From the NCBI GenBank assembly GCA_029975215.1, contig JARKPO010000045.1:1-64000 (forward strand): a DNA stretch of 64,000 nt. Direction: 5' to 3'. The DNA comes from Levilinea sp. Its GTDB lineage: Bacteria > Chloroflexota > Anaerolineae > Anaerolineales > Anaerolineaceae. This document shows, one piece after another, positions 25,905 to 35,216 of the stretch. The notes below the pieces were generated by a model. It had not been told where the DNA came from. It worked only from the letters and a program-made list of their open reading frames with translations, and ran no database searches. The number at the start of each line of letters is the position of its first letter. Position 1 is the first letter of the stretch. A program made the position numbers and the translations under genes.

Positions 25905-28037
25905 TCAGGGTGTGGGGGGCAGCCAGAAAGCGCGGCTCACGTAGGTGTAGGGCAGCCCGGTGAGGGATGGGTTCTGATCCAGGAGGGCACGCTCCTGCTT
26001 GAAGGGGTTAAATCGCTCAAAACTGAGCGAGTATTTGCCCTCAGCCTGGGGTTTCGACACCCACAGGAAAAGCTCCTGCCCATCCGGCGACCAGACCGCC
26101 CCGGGCATGATGCCCGTCAGGCGGGGAAATTCGGTGTACCAGCCCTGCTTCACCCAAAAAATAAAGAGGTGATATCCGGAGGACTGTTCATAATATTTGC
26201 TGAATTCATCCACCAGAATGAGCATGTGGGAATCGCTGGGGGACCAGAGGAACTGATTGAGGCGATTGCGGACTTTGTAGCCGTTGGCGGGGGGGAACAC
26301 AATCAGGCGGCGGCTGGGCAGGCGAGTTTCGGCGTTTTCGATGACCAGCTTATCTATGAAGCCGTAATCTCCGGCGGTCTGCGGATCCATAAAGGCCAGG
26401 GATTGGGCATCGTTGGAGAGTACCAGCTGCTGCACCTCGCCCACAGGCTGGGTTTGCCCGTCGGTGTTGGTGCGCTGATAGCCGCTGGCATGACAGACCA
26501 CGCGGGATGAGCAGACGCCGGCCTGCCAATAGACCCATCCCAATTGAGGGGACTTCACCAGGGCGATGGGGCTGTCACTTTCAGCGGTGAGGCGCTGCCA
26601 GTCTGCGGCGGCGGACGATGAGGTTTGCCACACCGCGGGGTAGCCTTCGCGATCGGAAAGCAGCAGGATGGACTGTCCATCGGAGAGGAAATAGGCCGAT
26701 AGGCTGCCGTGATCCACAAAGGCGTCCGTGATAAGAGCGGGCGCAGGGTCAGCGAGTTGAACGTGGTATAACTCTGTGCCCCGGCTAAGCAGGGCGTTTT
26801 GACCGTCTGGGGAAACATCCTGCAGGCGAATACCTTCGGCGGTCAGGGGGGTGAGGGCCTGGGAACTGAGGTTGAAGAGGAAAACACCGCGGTCATGCAG
26901 CGAACCGTCGCGGCTTTCAATCAGGTCGAGCAGCACGCAGTCCTGACCTGTGGGGCAGTTCGGCGGGTTGAATTGCAGCGGTGCGGCGGTGGGCTGGGAG
27001 GTGGGCGCAGCGTTTAGGGCAGCTTCGGAGGCTGCGGGTGCGGCCTGCGTGCTCACCGCGCGCCAGACGGCATCCAGGGCGCGCAGGCCGGTAAAACTCT
27101 TCACCAACCAGGCTTCGCGGGTGAGGTGGAATGCGTCCCGTTCGGGGTCAATACCTTTATGTTCAATGCCCTGCACTGCGCGCCAGAAATTCATCATGGG
27201 GAGCTGATACTCGCTGGCCAGGCGGGCTACTGCCGGATTGATGACATGTTCTTTGCCGGTCTCAGCCATGTCGGCTTTGGTGGCGAGGATGGGCAGGACG
27301 CCCTGATGAATACTGGCCTCTATGATCTGCCGTAAGTACACCTCGTAGCGGTCAATGGTGGCGGGGGTGCGCCAGGTTTCCAAAGAAATGATGACAATAC
27401 TGGGGTTGTGCACGCGATATTCGCAGGATAGGGGCGATTCGCCGGGCTTGCAGACGCTGGGATCGGCCTGGAGGGGCGACAAAAGGGAGGCTGCAGTGAA
27501 CCCACCGCGCACAGCGATGCCGTCGCGGTCGAAGGAGCCGGAGAAATGATCAATGGTTTCCTGCAAATACTGTTCATCGGGTTTCAGGCTGTAGCCCAAA
27601 GGGTGGCCAAAGACCCCCATAAATACGCCGGGGATGGATTGACAATCGCCGACGACGGAAAACGCCTGCGGATTCGTGCCGTGTTGAATGCCTTGCTGGT
27701 AGATTTCGCGGGCACGGTCTGACACCTTAGGAACAACTGGCCAGTTTTTCCAATCTTCGGGGGGCAAGGTTTCGCCGGGGTTGGCGGGCGCGCTGGGCGC
27801 AGAGGCCGGGCTGACCGGCGAGGGGGAGGCTGATGGCTGGGTGGAAGCTTCCGTCGGCTCCGCCGCGGGCTGCTCTGGCACAGCAGAGGTCGCTGAGGAC
27901 AGGGCGGGGGAGGCGGATTGTTCCGCAGTGGGGAGGGCTGGGGCGGCGGTTGGCTGCGGCTGGCAGGCGGTGAGGAGGAGCAGGATGGAGAGCACGGCAA
28001 ACAGGCGGGCAGACGAATTCACAGCAAGAGGCTGCAT
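25905..28037 (-). CDS. Lipoprotein with SGNH-hydrolase-like domain and C-terminal propeller
   Basis: The 710-residue protein has a lipoprotein signal (FAVLSILLLLTAC, Cys near residue 25), then a low-complexity Ser/Pro/Ala linker to about residue 95. An SGNH-like domain follows, with block I as FSVVGDCQSIPG, so the usual GDS serine position reads GDC. It ends with the D-x-x-H pair in DPERDAFHLTREAW near residue 315. After a second linker, residues 355-705 resemble a TolB/WD-type propeller, with repeats such as SPDGQNALLSRGTELYHV and WSPDGQELFLWV. The location should be the outer membrane face. With Cys at the nucleophile position, either a thiol mechanism or a binding-only role is possible. 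GAGGT lies before the ATG. Confidence 0.7.
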   Translation of the reverse strand: MQPLAVNSSARLFAVLSILLLLTACQPQPTAAPALPTAEQSASPALSSATSAVPEQPAAEPTEASTQPSASPSPVSPASAPSAPANPGETLPPEDWKNWPVVPKVSDRAREIYQQGIQHGTNPQAFSVVGDCQSIPGVFMGVFGHPLGYSLKPDEQYLQETIDHFSGSFDRDGIAVRGGFTAASLLSPLQADPSVCKPGESPLSCEYRVHNPSIVIISLETWRTPATIDRYEVYLRQIIEASIHQGVLPILATKADMAETGKEHVINPAVARLASEYQLPMMNFWRAVQGIEHKGIDPERDAFHLTREAWLVKSFTGLRALDAVWRAVSTQAAPAASEAALNAAPTSQPTAAPLQFNPPNCPTGQDCVLLDLIESRDGSLHDRGVFLFNLSSQALTPLTAEGIRLQDVSPDGQNALLSRGTELYHVQLADPAPALITDAFVDHGSLSAYFLSDGQSILLLSDREGYPAVWQTSSSAAADWQRLTAESDSPIALVKSPQLGWVYWQAGVCSSRVVCHASGYQRTNTDGQTQPVGEVQQLVLSNDAQSLAFMDPQTAGDYGFIDKLVIENAETRLPSRRLIVFPPANGYKVRNRLNQFLWSPSDSHMLILVDEFSKYYEQSSGYHLFIFWVKQGWYTEFPRLTGIMPGAVWSPDGQELFLWVSKPQAEGKYSLSFERFNPFKQERALLDQNPSLTGLPYTYVSRAFWLPPTP

Positions 28038-28135
28038 GGGGACCTCGGGTCAGTTGGAGAATGGCTGCATGGTAACACAACCCTGCTGGAGGTGCAACCT
28101 GTGGGTGATGAGGTTAAACGGTCTGCTCTTGTGCA

Positions 28136-28150
28136 ATCTTGCGGCAAGAT
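28136..28150. promoter_or_regulatory. Perfect inverted repeat in the divergent lipoprotein/rhodanese intergenic region
   Basis: ATCTTGC (28136-28142), one central G, then GCAAGAT (28144-28150) form a 15-base palindrome about 75 bases before the rhodanese start. It could be an operator or an RNA hairpin. A TAGAAT box at 28178-28183 is a possible -10 for the rhodanese gene. Confidence 0.35.
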
Positions 28151-28225
28151 GTCACTTTCTCATTTCAAAACCATCCGATAGAATAAGACATATCTTGGAA
28201 ACAGGCTCAAAGGAGAAGGTGAACC

Positions 28226-28648
28226 ATGAAATGGTTACGGAAAAATGGCATCTGGGTTGGATTAGCGTTGATCGCAGTGGTCGCGTTGAGCGCGATCTTC
28301 CTGGCCAATCCCAGCCCGGCGGCGACAGCCGCCCTGCCGAAGGAAGTGACGGTGGCTAAAGCCGCGGAACTGCGGGATGGAGGTGCGTTTATTCTGGATG
28401 TGCGCCAGCCAGAAGAGTGGAATGCGGGGCATATCCCCGACGCCACCTTGATCCCTCTGGACCAACTGCCGGGCCGGATTAACGAAGTGCCTAAGGATGA
28501 ACCTGTGGTGGTGGTGTGCCGTTCAGGCAACCGCAGCGCAGCGGGACGAGATATTTTGCTGGACGCGGGCTTTCCGAATGTGACCAGTATGGGCGGGGGG
28601 ATGAACTCATGGGCGGCCAAAGGCCTGCCCACGGTGACCGGCCCGTAA
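28226..28648 (+). CDS. Membrane-anchored rhodanese-like protein
   Basis: The 140-residue protein has one N-terminal hydrophobic segment (IWVGLALIAVVALSAIFLA) that acts as an uncleaved anchor or signal. A single rhodanese domain follows: FILDVRQPEEWNAGHIPDA, then the active-site loop CRSGNRSAAG with its catalytic Cys near residue 98, then MGGGMNSWAAKGLP. Such domains carry sulfane sulfur or react with extracytoplasmic thiols. AGGAGAAGG ahead of ATG 28226 is a strong ribosome site. A terminator follows directly, so the gene is monocistronic. Confidence 0.9.
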   Translation: MKWLRKNGIWVGLALIAVVALSAIFLANPSPAATAALPKEVTVAKAAELRDGGAFILDVRQPEEWNAGHIPDATLIPLDQLPGRINEVPKDEPVVVVCRSGNRSAAGRDILLDAGFPNVTSMGGGMNSWAAKGLPTVTGP

Positions 28649-28667
28649 TAAGATTTGCATGGATGAC

Positions 28668-28700
28668 AACAGCCCAGGGCGTGCGCCCTGGGCTGTTTTG
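28668..28700 (+). terminator. Terminator of the rhodanese gene
   Basis: AACAGCCCAGGGC (28668-28680) pairs perfectly with GCCCTGGGCTGTT (28685-28697), followed by TTG. It is a strong hairpin between convergent genes. Confidence 0.88.
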
Positions 28701-28715
28701 TATTAATACAAAGGG

Positions 28716-30617
28716 TTATAAGTGGTTCACCCAGGCCAAACCTAATTCTGCTAGCCCCTGAGGGGTGGGCTGTCCGGTGGCCGGATCCCAACCGAGCAGG
28801 GTGTAGTATTCCTCCTTGGCGCGCTCAATCACGGCCGGGTCCAGGGCCACGCCCGCGGTGGGGCCTTCGCCCTGAAGAGGCTGGAAGAATTTGGCAGGGA
28901 GCTGGTCCTGAGCGCGGGTAAGGCCTTCACGGGCGTTGAAGGCGCGCATCAGGTTCAGACGGCGCTCGCCCACCTTGAGCAGCTCTTCCAGCGAGAAATC
29001 GCTCCAACCAGTGACATCCTGCATCATCTGAACGGTTTCCTGCGGGCCGAACATTTCCCAGCTGGGACCCCACACAAACTGGCACAGGCAGGCGGTATCC
29101 AGGAAGGAGTAGAACAATTGCGTTCTTAGGGCATAGCGCACTTTTTCGCTGTCCAGAGATCCTGGAGGCAGAGCTTTGTCAAAGCCGAGAAGAGCCAGGC
29201 GGTTCAGATAAAAGTCGGAAGCGCCTTCTTCGATCATGGGGTCATGTTCGGAGGACTGGTGGTCGGCGCCAAAGGGGTTCACCGCATAGATCAGACCGAG
29301 GCTGCGCTTGGCCTGGGGCATGTGAGCGGGGGCTTCTGCGCCCTTGACGGTGATAAGATAGGCGTGGCCCTTACCCAATCGATCGGCGGCCCGGCGGGAG
29401 CCGTCGGCCAGCACCTCGCCAAAGCCTTGGCGTGCCGCGATTTGTTCCAGCAGGCGAATCATGGCGGCAGCGTCGCCAAAGGACAGCGGATAGCCGACAT
29501 CCTCCGCGGTGATCAGGCCGTTTTGGTAACATTCCATGGCCCAGGCGATGGTGGCGCCGGTGCCGATGGTATCCAGGCCGTTTTCATTGCAGATTTTGTT
29601 GGCCAGGCAGACAGCCGCCAGATCATCCACGCCGCAGTAGGAACCAAAGGTGCCCAGGGTTTCGTATTCTGGCCCACCGTGCTGTGCTTCAACGGGGCGG
29701 CCCTGCCATTCGGTTTCCACCACGCGTTTGCAGCGGACAGCGCAGGCGAAACAAGTGTCGTTTTCTTTCAGGACGGTGTCTTTCATGGTTTCGCCGCTGA
29801 TGTGGTCGGCCAGCGGGAATTGCCCCTGAGTGTAATTGAAGGTGGGCAGACTGCCGATGGTATTCTGGAAGCCGACCACGCTGGGGGTGCCGTATTCACG
29901 CAGACCGAGAACATCGCCATTATTTTCAATATCCCCCGCGCCCCAACGGGCCAGCTGACCAAGCCTTTGGGCATTGGTGAGGGGCAGGCGGTGGGTTTTA
30001 CCGCGCACCGCGACGGCACGCAAATTTTTTGAGGCCATGACCGCTCCCATGCCGGTGCGGCCGTTGGAACGGTTGCCCATGTTGATGATGGCCGCCAGGC
30101 GCGTGCCTTTTTCGGCGGCGGGGCCGCATTGGGCGATCTCAATTTTAGGATCCCCCAGTTCCTGCTTGATGTACGCCTCTGCTTGAGTGGTGGTTTTGCC
30201 CCACAAAGCTGAGGCGTCGCGCAGTTCGGCTTCGCCGTCGTGAATCCAAAGGTACTGGTAGGTGGGCGCTTTGCCGGTGAAGACAATTCCATCAAACCCG
30301 GCGAATTTCAGCTCGGCGGGGAAAAAGCCGCCGCATTGGGAGTCGCCGATACCGTCCACCAGGGGGGAGCGGGCGTTGACGCACATGCGGCTTTGCCCAG
30401 AGATGGGAGCACCGGTGGGGGCGGAAAGCATCCAAGTGAGGACATTGGCTGGATCCAGGCCGTCAATGCCTGCGGGTACGTGCTTGAGAATGTAGACCAG
30501 ACCCATGGCAGAGCCGCCGATGTAGGTGCGGTAGAAGGATTCGTCGGGTGTTTCCACCCATATTTTTCCCTGGGACAGATCAACGTGCAGAATCTTGCCT
30601 GTGTATCCGGTGAGCAT
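28716..30617 (-). CDS. Tungsten-type aldehyde ferredoxin oxidoreductase
   Basis: The 633-residue enzyme oxidises aldehydes to acids (or works in reverse) with a bis-pyranopterin tungsten or molybdenum cofactor and a 4Fe-4S cluster. The N-terminal pattern GYTGKILHVDLSQGKI with YIGGSAMG is diagnostic. SGQSRMCVNARSPLVDGIGD and GGFFPAELKFAGFD line the cofactor site. Cluster ligands lie in CFACAVRCKR (near residue 285), with a fourth Cys in DTACLCQF (near residue 495). ATG 30617 is fixed by AGGAGG seven bases upstream; the open frame extending to 30743 is leader. The rhodanese on the other strand is convergent. Physiological substrates are unknown. Confidence 0.93.
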   Translation of the reverse strand: MLTGYTGKILHVDLSQGKIWVETPDESFYRTYIGGSAMGLVYILKHVPAGIDGLDPANVLTWMLSAPTGAPISGQSRMCVNARSPLVDGIGDSQCGGFFPAELKFAGFDGIVFTGKAPTYQYLWIHDGEAELRDASALWGKTTTQAEAYIKQELGDPKIEIAQCGPAAEKGTRLAAIINMGNRSNGRTGMGAVMASKNLRAVAVRGKTHRLPLTNAQRLGQLARWGAGDIENNGDVLGLREYGTPSVVGFQNTIGSLPTFNYTQGQFPLADHISGETMKDTVLKENDTCFACAVRCKRVVETEWQGRPVEAQHGGPEYETLGTFGSYCGVDDLAAVCLANKICNENGLDTIGTGATIAWAMECYQNGLITAEDVGYPLSFGDAAAMIRLLEQIAARQGFGEVLADGSRRAADRLGKGHAYLITVKGAEAPAHMPQAKRSLGLIYAVNPFGADHQSSEHDPMIEEGASDFYLNRLALLGFDKALPPGSLDSEKVRYALRTQLFYSFLDTACLCQFVWGPSWEMFGPQETVQMMQDVTGWSDFSLEELLKVGERRLNLMRAFNAREGLTRAQDQLPAKFFQPLQGEGPTAGVALDPAVIERAKEEYYTLLGWDPATGQPTPQGLAELGLAWVNHL

Positions 30618-30746
30618 GGGTTCCTCCTGATGGGCCTTTTGGACAATTTTTTCAAATAGCGAAGACCGCTGTGATGGTCTGCGAACGATCTTCCGAGCAG
30701 AGCACATCTGTCTGACTTTTCTTCTGATAAGGCATGGGATCAATAA

Positions 30747-30788
30747 GAGAGGTCGCTTTCGCGTAGAAAACTACCTGCTCTGATTATA
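30747..30788 (-). promoter_or_regulatory. -10 box and compact structured 5' leader of the AOR gene
   Basis: On the minus strand TATAAT lies at 30788-30783. It is followed at once by a segment able to fold as a closed three-way element. GAG-c-AGGT (30780-30773) pairs with ACCT-CTC (30753-30747), enclosing a TTTT-looped mini-hairpin and CGC-GAAA-GCG. No known riboswitch class was recognised. The transcript would run about 150 nucleotides before the AOR start. Confidence 0.35.
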
Positions 30789-30990
30789 CAAAACCTTTTT
30801 TGAAACGATTCAGGGAAATCCGGCAAAAAAAGAGCGCGCGTTATGTGTATGTCTCAACCATAGGGGTGGAACGATCTTGAGAAGATCTTTTGTAGCAGCC
30901 AAAGAGAGAAGCAGGGAAGCACGACCGGAACGTAGGGAGAGGGTGCTGGGTTTGGAAAAGCCGGCTGCACCGATCTGGTAGGAGGGTCGG

Positions 30991-31332
30991 ATGCACCTGA
31001 TTTCTGGTGACCATCCCCATGCAGGGGGCAGCCCCAACGATGGGTTTTGGATGGGGTCTGCAGGCCTGCGGCCGCTGGACAGCTTGGGTACGGCTGGTAA
31101 AGTTACCCTGATACAGGCGGAGCGGCTGCGGGCGCCGATGGCGGACGACATCGCTGTGGAGGTGGCTTTCGGCGGCTACATGGATAACCGCCCGTTGGTG
31201 TGCATGCTGCCAGCTATTCATCGAATTTTGGCGAAGGGGAAGGATAACGGGGGTGAGAGTGAAGATTGTTATCTTGTGGGTTTGAAAGGGCTTTGCTATG
31301 ATAGCCTCTTGCAAGGGGGGCTGACGGGATGA
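30991..31332 (+). pseudogene. Relic of a PfaD-type FMN enoyl reductase (C-terminal piece)
   Basis: The 113-codon frame contains GKVTLIQAERLRAPMADDI, followed by AVEVAFGGYMDNRPL (about 31110-31195). From recall of the family, this closely parallels the GKLTxEQAxLAxxVPMADDI and VEADSGGHTDNRPL region of PfaD/PksE enoyl reductases of polyunsaturated fatty-acid and trans-AT polyketide synthases. The diagnostic ADSGGH reads VAFGGY here, and neither the barrel upstream nor the C-terminus downstream is recognisable. So I read it as a decayed fragment, although AGGAGG stands before the ATG. The epimerase promoter lies inside its 3' end. The rest of 30618-31345 shows no other gene. An alternative is a genuine short unknown protein. 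Confidence 0.45.
31274..31302 (+). promoter_or_regulatory. Promoter of the HpnA-like epimerase gene
   Basis: TTGTGG (31274-31279) and TATGAT (31297-31302) are 17 bases apart, with TGC before the -10 box (extended -10). The predicted start is near 31309, followed by AAGGAGAG and ATG 31346. Confidence 0.65.
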
Positions 31333-31345
31333 ATAAGGAGAGTGG

Positions 31346-32341
31346 ATGAAGATTCTGGTGACGGGTGGGAGCGGTTTTATTGGGAAGCACCTGGCGGCAC
31401 GTCTGGCACGCACAGACCACACCGTGCGCTGCCTGGTGCGCAGCCCAGAACGGGGGGCGCGCCTGACAGGTTTTGGCGTGGAACTGGCGCTGGGAGATGT
31501 AACCCAGCCGGAAACTCTGACCGCAGCGGTACAGGGAATGGACTGTGTAATCCATTTAGCCAATGTGTACACCATGTGGACGCCAAAACCGGAAGAGATG
31601 TGGAAAGTGAATGTGGAAGGGACACGCAACCTGATGGAAGCCGCGGCGCAAGCCGGCGTTAGCAAGGTGGTGTACGTCAGCACGGTGGCGGTGTATGGGC
31701 AGCCGAAGGATAAACCGTTCCATGAAGACAGCACTCCTGGGCCAAAGCTGTTCAGTACCTACGCGCGTACGAAAGCGGAAGGCGACCGGATTGCCTGGGA
31801 GTATTACCACCACCGCGGACTGCCGCTGACGGTGCTGTACCCGGGAATTGTGTTAGGGGCTGGGGACGACAAGGCCAGTGGGGAGTATATTATGGATGTG
31901 ATCCGCCGCAGGGTTCCCAGCACCATTTACCACCATTCTTATGCGACCTATGTGTATGTGGGAGACGTAGTGGAAGCCATTTTACGCGCGGCGGAGACCC
32001 CGGCCAGCGTGGGACGCAGATATTTGATCGGCAAGACGGTCTTGAACGGCAAAGAGTACGCAGCAATGATCGGCGCAGCGGCGGATGTACGCTTACCGCT
32101 GATCCCTTTCCCTGATTTTGTGGTGACAGCGGCGGCGTATTTGCAGACCTGGGCGGCAGCGGTGACGCATCAGCCCCCGCGCTGGGGATTATCCATTGAT
32201 GCGGCCAAGACCTTAAAAAACGGCTTCGCCTTTGACGGCAGCCGGGCAGAAAGGGAATTGGGACTGCGTTACACGCCCATTCGCCAGGCGCTGGCTGAAG
32301 CTGTGGCCTGGTACCGTGAACACTGGGCAGCGGGGGAATAA
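31346..32341 (+). CDS. NAD-dependent epimerase/dehydratase, HpnA/dihydroflavonol-reductase-like
   Basis: This 331-residue extended short-chain dehydrogenase has the NAD-binding GGSGFIG near residue 8. The pair YTMWTPKPEEMWKVNVEGTR is reminiscent of HpnA, the hopanoid-associated sugar epimerase, and of dihydroflavonol 4-reductases. The catalytic YxxxK is in FSTYARTKAEGD (near residue 145), preceded by VSTVAVYG. Its substrate may be a nucleotide sugar, a lipid-linked sugar or a hydroxy-ketone. No membrane segment is evident. It is a single-gene unit with its own promoter and terminator. Confidence 0.82.
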   Translation: MKILVTGGSGFIGKHLAARLARTDHTVRCLVRSPERGARLTGFGVELALGDVTQPETLTAAVQGMDCVIHLANVYTMWTPKPEEMWKVNVEGTRNLMEAAAQAGVSKVVYVSTVAVYGQPKDKPFHEDSTPGPKLFSTYARTKAEGDRIAWEYYHHRGLPLTVLYPGIVLGAGDDKASGEYIMDVIRRRVPSTIYHHSYATYVYVGDVVEAILRAAETPASVGRRYLIGKTVLNGKEYAAMIGAAADVRLPLIPFPDFVVTAAAYLQTWAAAVTHQPPRWGLSIDAAKTLKNGFAFDGSRAERELGLRYTPIRQALAEAVAWYREHWAAGE

Positions 32342-32347
32342 AGCAAA

Positions 32348-32380
32348 CAGGGCAGGCCGTCGGCCTGCCCTGATGTTTTA
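32348..32380. terminator. Bidirectional terminator between the epimerase and ATPase genes
   Basis: CAGGGCAGGCCG (32348-32359) and CGGCCTGCCCTG (32361-32372) form a long GC-rich stem. The plus strand continues ATGTTTTA and the minus strand TTTGCTTT, so both convergent genes could end here. Confidence 0.82.
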
Positions 32381-32406
32381 CAGCGTTGTGGACTGGTATC
32401 GCGATA

Positions 32407-35169
32407 TCAGGCTTCTTTGCGGCGCTGAACGGCTTTCATGATTTCCAGGCTGAAGAACACCACCGTGCTGGAAATCAGACTGATCGCTAATTGGGTGGGG
32501 GTGAGGGCTATGGTCTGGAAGATGTCCTGGAAGAATGGCATGTAGATGACCATCATTTGCAGCACAAAAGTCAGCAGCACCGCACCGAGGAGAGGCTTAT
32601 TGCTGAGCAGGCCCACCTGGAAGAGGGAGTCCCGCTCGGTACGGATGGCCAGCACGTGGCCCATCTGTGCCAGGGTGAGGGTGGTGAAGACCATCGTCTG
32701 CCAGGCAGCGACTTCCTGCTTGAAGAATATGTAGCCCATCGCCAGAGAGACCAGACCCATGAGCAGGCCAACCCACAGGATTTCGCGGGCCATGCCGCGG
32801 CCAAAAATGTTTTCCTGGGGGTGGTGCGGCTTGCGCTTCATGGTATTGCGCTCTGTGGGTTCCACGGTGAGTGCCAGGCCCGGCAGGCCGTCGGTGACCA
32901 AGTTGATCCACAGAATTTGCAGCGGGGTGAGGGGCATGGGCATGCCTAAGAAGGGGGCGACGAGCATGACCCAGATTTCACCGGCGTTGGAGGTCATGGT
33001 GTAGCGGATGAACTTGCGGATGTTGTCGTAGATGCGGCGGCCTTCTTCAACCGCGGCCACGATGGTGGCAAAGTTGTCATCCAGCAGGATCATATCTGAG
33101 GCTTCTTTAGATACATCCGTGCCGGTGATGCCCATGGCCACGCCGATGTCGGCGCGCTTGAGGGCCGGGGCGTCGTTGACGCCGTCTCCGGTCATGGCTA
33201 CGATGTGGCCTTTGGATTGGAGTGCCTGGACGATTTTGAGTTTATGTTCGGGCGACACACGCGCATAGACAGAGATATCATCCACCTGAGCTTTCAGCTC
33301 TTCGTCGCTCATGACGGCCAACTCCTGCCCGGTGACCACACGGTGCTGAGTGGCGATGCCTAGTTCTTTGGCGATGGAGAGGGCGGTGAGAGGGTGATCA
33401 CCGGTGATCATGATGGGGCGGATGCCGGCGCCTTTTGCAACAGCCACGGCGTCTTTTACTTCAGGGCGGGCGGGGTCAATCATGCCGGTCATACCGATGA
33501 AGATCAGGTCCTTCTCAACCCCTTCAGCGCTGACATCGGCTGGCACCTGAGCGTCCATATGCACGGCAACGCCGAGGACGCGCATACCTTTTTGGGCCAT
33601 AGCGTTGTTGGCGGCCTGCACCCGCTCTTTCCAATGCTCGTTGAGCGGCTCAATGCGGCCATCCACCCACACATGCGAGGACACGTCCAAAAGGCCGTCA
33701 ACGGCGCCTTTGGTGACGGTGAACACGGCTTCGGTTTGGGCGGCAAGACTGCGGGCGTTCCAAAGGGGCAGCAGCGCTTCGGGAAGCTGACTAATTTGGA
33801 AGCGGTGGAGGGTGGTCATGCGCTTGCGGTCGCTGTCAAAGGGGACCTCGGCAACCCGGGGCATGACTTGTTCCAGGCTGGGTTTGCGCAAGCCCACGCG
33901 GGCGGCAGCAATGACCAAAGCGCCTTCGGTGGGGTCGCCAATGGCTGAAAGATCCCCGGCCTGAGCGTCTTCTTCTAAAATGGCATCGTTACAGAGGGTG
34001 CCGCCGATGAGGAGCAGGGCCACCGCGGAATTTTCCTGCACCAGAGGCGCGGGGCTGGCTTTGGTGTCCAGATGGGGGGTGAAGGATTTGACCTGTTCAA
34101 CAAAATCCATCTGGTTACCGGCCACATCCAGCACGGTTACGGTCATGCGGTTTTCGGTAAGGGTTCCAGTTTTATCAGAGCAGATGACGGTGACAGAGCC
34201 GAGGGTTTCCACCGCGGGGAGTTTGCGAATGAGGGCGCGGCGAGAGAGCATGCGCTGGGCGCCCAGAGCCAGGGCGATGGTGACCACGGCGGGCAGACCT
34301 TCGGGAACCGCGGCCACGGCCATGCTGATGGCGGTTTGGAACATGAGGCGCAGAGGTTCGCCGCGCAGCAGGCCTAAAATGAAGACGACAAAGACGATGG
34401 CCAGGGCAGCAATGGCTAACCCACGTCCGAGCTGTTCCAGACGGCGCTGCAAGGGGGTTTGTTCCTGACCGACGTTCTGGATCATTTCCGCGATGCGGCC
34501 CAATTCGGTGGACATGCCGGTGGACGTGACCACGGCTGTACCGCGCCCGTAGGTGGCGACTGTGCCCATGTAGAGCATGTTGCGGCGGTCGCCAAGGGCT
34601 AAATTACCACCCTTGAGGGGGGCGGTGTGCTTTTCGACTGCCTCCGATTCACCGGTGAGCACTGCCTCCTGCACCCGCAGGTTGATCGATTCGACCACAC
34701 GACTGTCAGCAGGGATGGAACTGCCGGCTTCCAGCAGGATCACATCGCCGGGAACCAAGTCGCGGGCGGAAATTTCCTGGACATGGCCGCTGCGGCGGAC
34801 GCGCACATGAGGGACAGCCATTTTCTTCAGGGCAGCCATCGCCTGTTCGGCGCGATACTCCTGCGTAAAGCCGAGGATGGAATTGAGGATGACGATGATC
34901 AAGATGACGATGGCATCTTTGTATTCGCCCAGCAGCATCGAAATGACAGCGGAGATGATCAGAATGATGACCATGACCCCTGTGAGCTGCTCTAAGAGGA
35001 TCTTCCAGGGGCTTTTGGTGCCGCGGTCGATCAACTCGTTCGGTCCATACTGGGTCTGTCTGCGCTGAACTTCTTCGGCAGACAAACCTTGCTGCGTATT
35101 GACTTTCATGGACTGCTCAAATTGAGACAGATCCATTTCATGCCACTGCTGCGTGCCATTGTCTTTCAT
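32407..35169 (-). CDS. P2-type cation ATPase, probable Mn2+ (Ca2+/Mn2+) exporter
   Basis: The 920-residue pump has the cation-ATPase N-terminal domain ([20 protein letters not shown]), the actuator motif [11 protein letters not shown], the phosphorylation site [13 protein letters not shown] (Asp near residue 335) and the hinge [16 protein letters not shown]. Membrane helix 4 carries [17 protein letters not shown] and helix 6 [13 protein letters not shown], the ion-site pattern of SERCA/PMR1-like P2A pumps. By sequence alone it would be called a calcium ATPase. The leader, however, is a yybP-ykoY manganese riboswitch, known to control Mn exporters including P-type ATPases, so export of excess Mn2+ is the better inference. 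AAAGGA lies seven bases before the ATG. Confidence 0.9.
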   Translation of the reverse strand: MKDNGTQQWHEMDLSQFEQSMKVNTQQGLSAEEVQRRQTQYGPNELIDRGTKSPWKILLEQLTGVMVIILIISAVISMLLGEYKDAIVILIIVILNSILGFTQEYRAEQAMAALKKMAVPHVRVRRSGHVQEISARDLVPGDVILLEAGSSIPADSRVVESINLRVQEAVLTGESEAVEKHTAPLKGGNLALGDRRNMLYMGTVATYGRGTAVVTSTGMSTELGRIAEMIQNVGQEQTPLQRRLEQLGRGLAIAALAIVFVVFILGLLRGEPLRLMFQTAISMAVAAVPEGLPAVVTIALALGAQRMLSRRALIRKLPAVETLGSVTVICSDKTGTLTENRMTVTVLDVAGNQMDFVEQVKSFTPHLDTKASPAPLVQENSAVALLLIGGTLCNDAILEEDAQAGDLSAIGDPTEGALVIAAARVGLRKPSLEQVMPRVAEVPFDSDRKRMTTLHRFQISQLPEALLPLWNARSLAAQTEAVFTVTKGAVDGLLDVSSHVWVDGRIEPLNEHWKERVQAANNAMAQKGMRVLGVAVHMDAQVPADVSAEGVEKDLIFIGMTGMIDPARPEVKDAVAVAKGAGIRPIMITGDHPLTALSIAKELGIATQHRVVTGQELAVMSDEELKAQVDDISVYARVSPEHKLKIVQALQSKGHIVAMTGDGVNDAPALKRADIGVAMGITGTDVSKEASDMILLDDNFATIVAAVEEGRRIYDNIRKFIRYTMTSNAGEIWVMLVAPFLGMPMPLTPLQILWINLVTDGLPGLALTVEPTERNTMKRKPHHPQENIFGRGMAREILWVGLLMGLVSLAMGYIFFKQEVAAWQTMVFTTLTLAQMGHVLAIRTERDSLFQVGLLSNKPLLGAVLLTFVLQMMVIYMPFFQDIFQTIALTPTQLAISLISSTVVFFSLEIMKAVQRRKEA

Positions 35170-35216
35170 ATGTCCGTCCTTTTTCTAAGATTGATTTTTA
35201 TTGTGGCAGGCGGTAG

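Noticed and set aside
30841-31734. 297-codon minus-strand frame covering the AOR/epimerase gap
   Set aside because: It runs through the epimerase NAD-binding region in antisense. Composition is unlike its neighbours and no family motif is seen.
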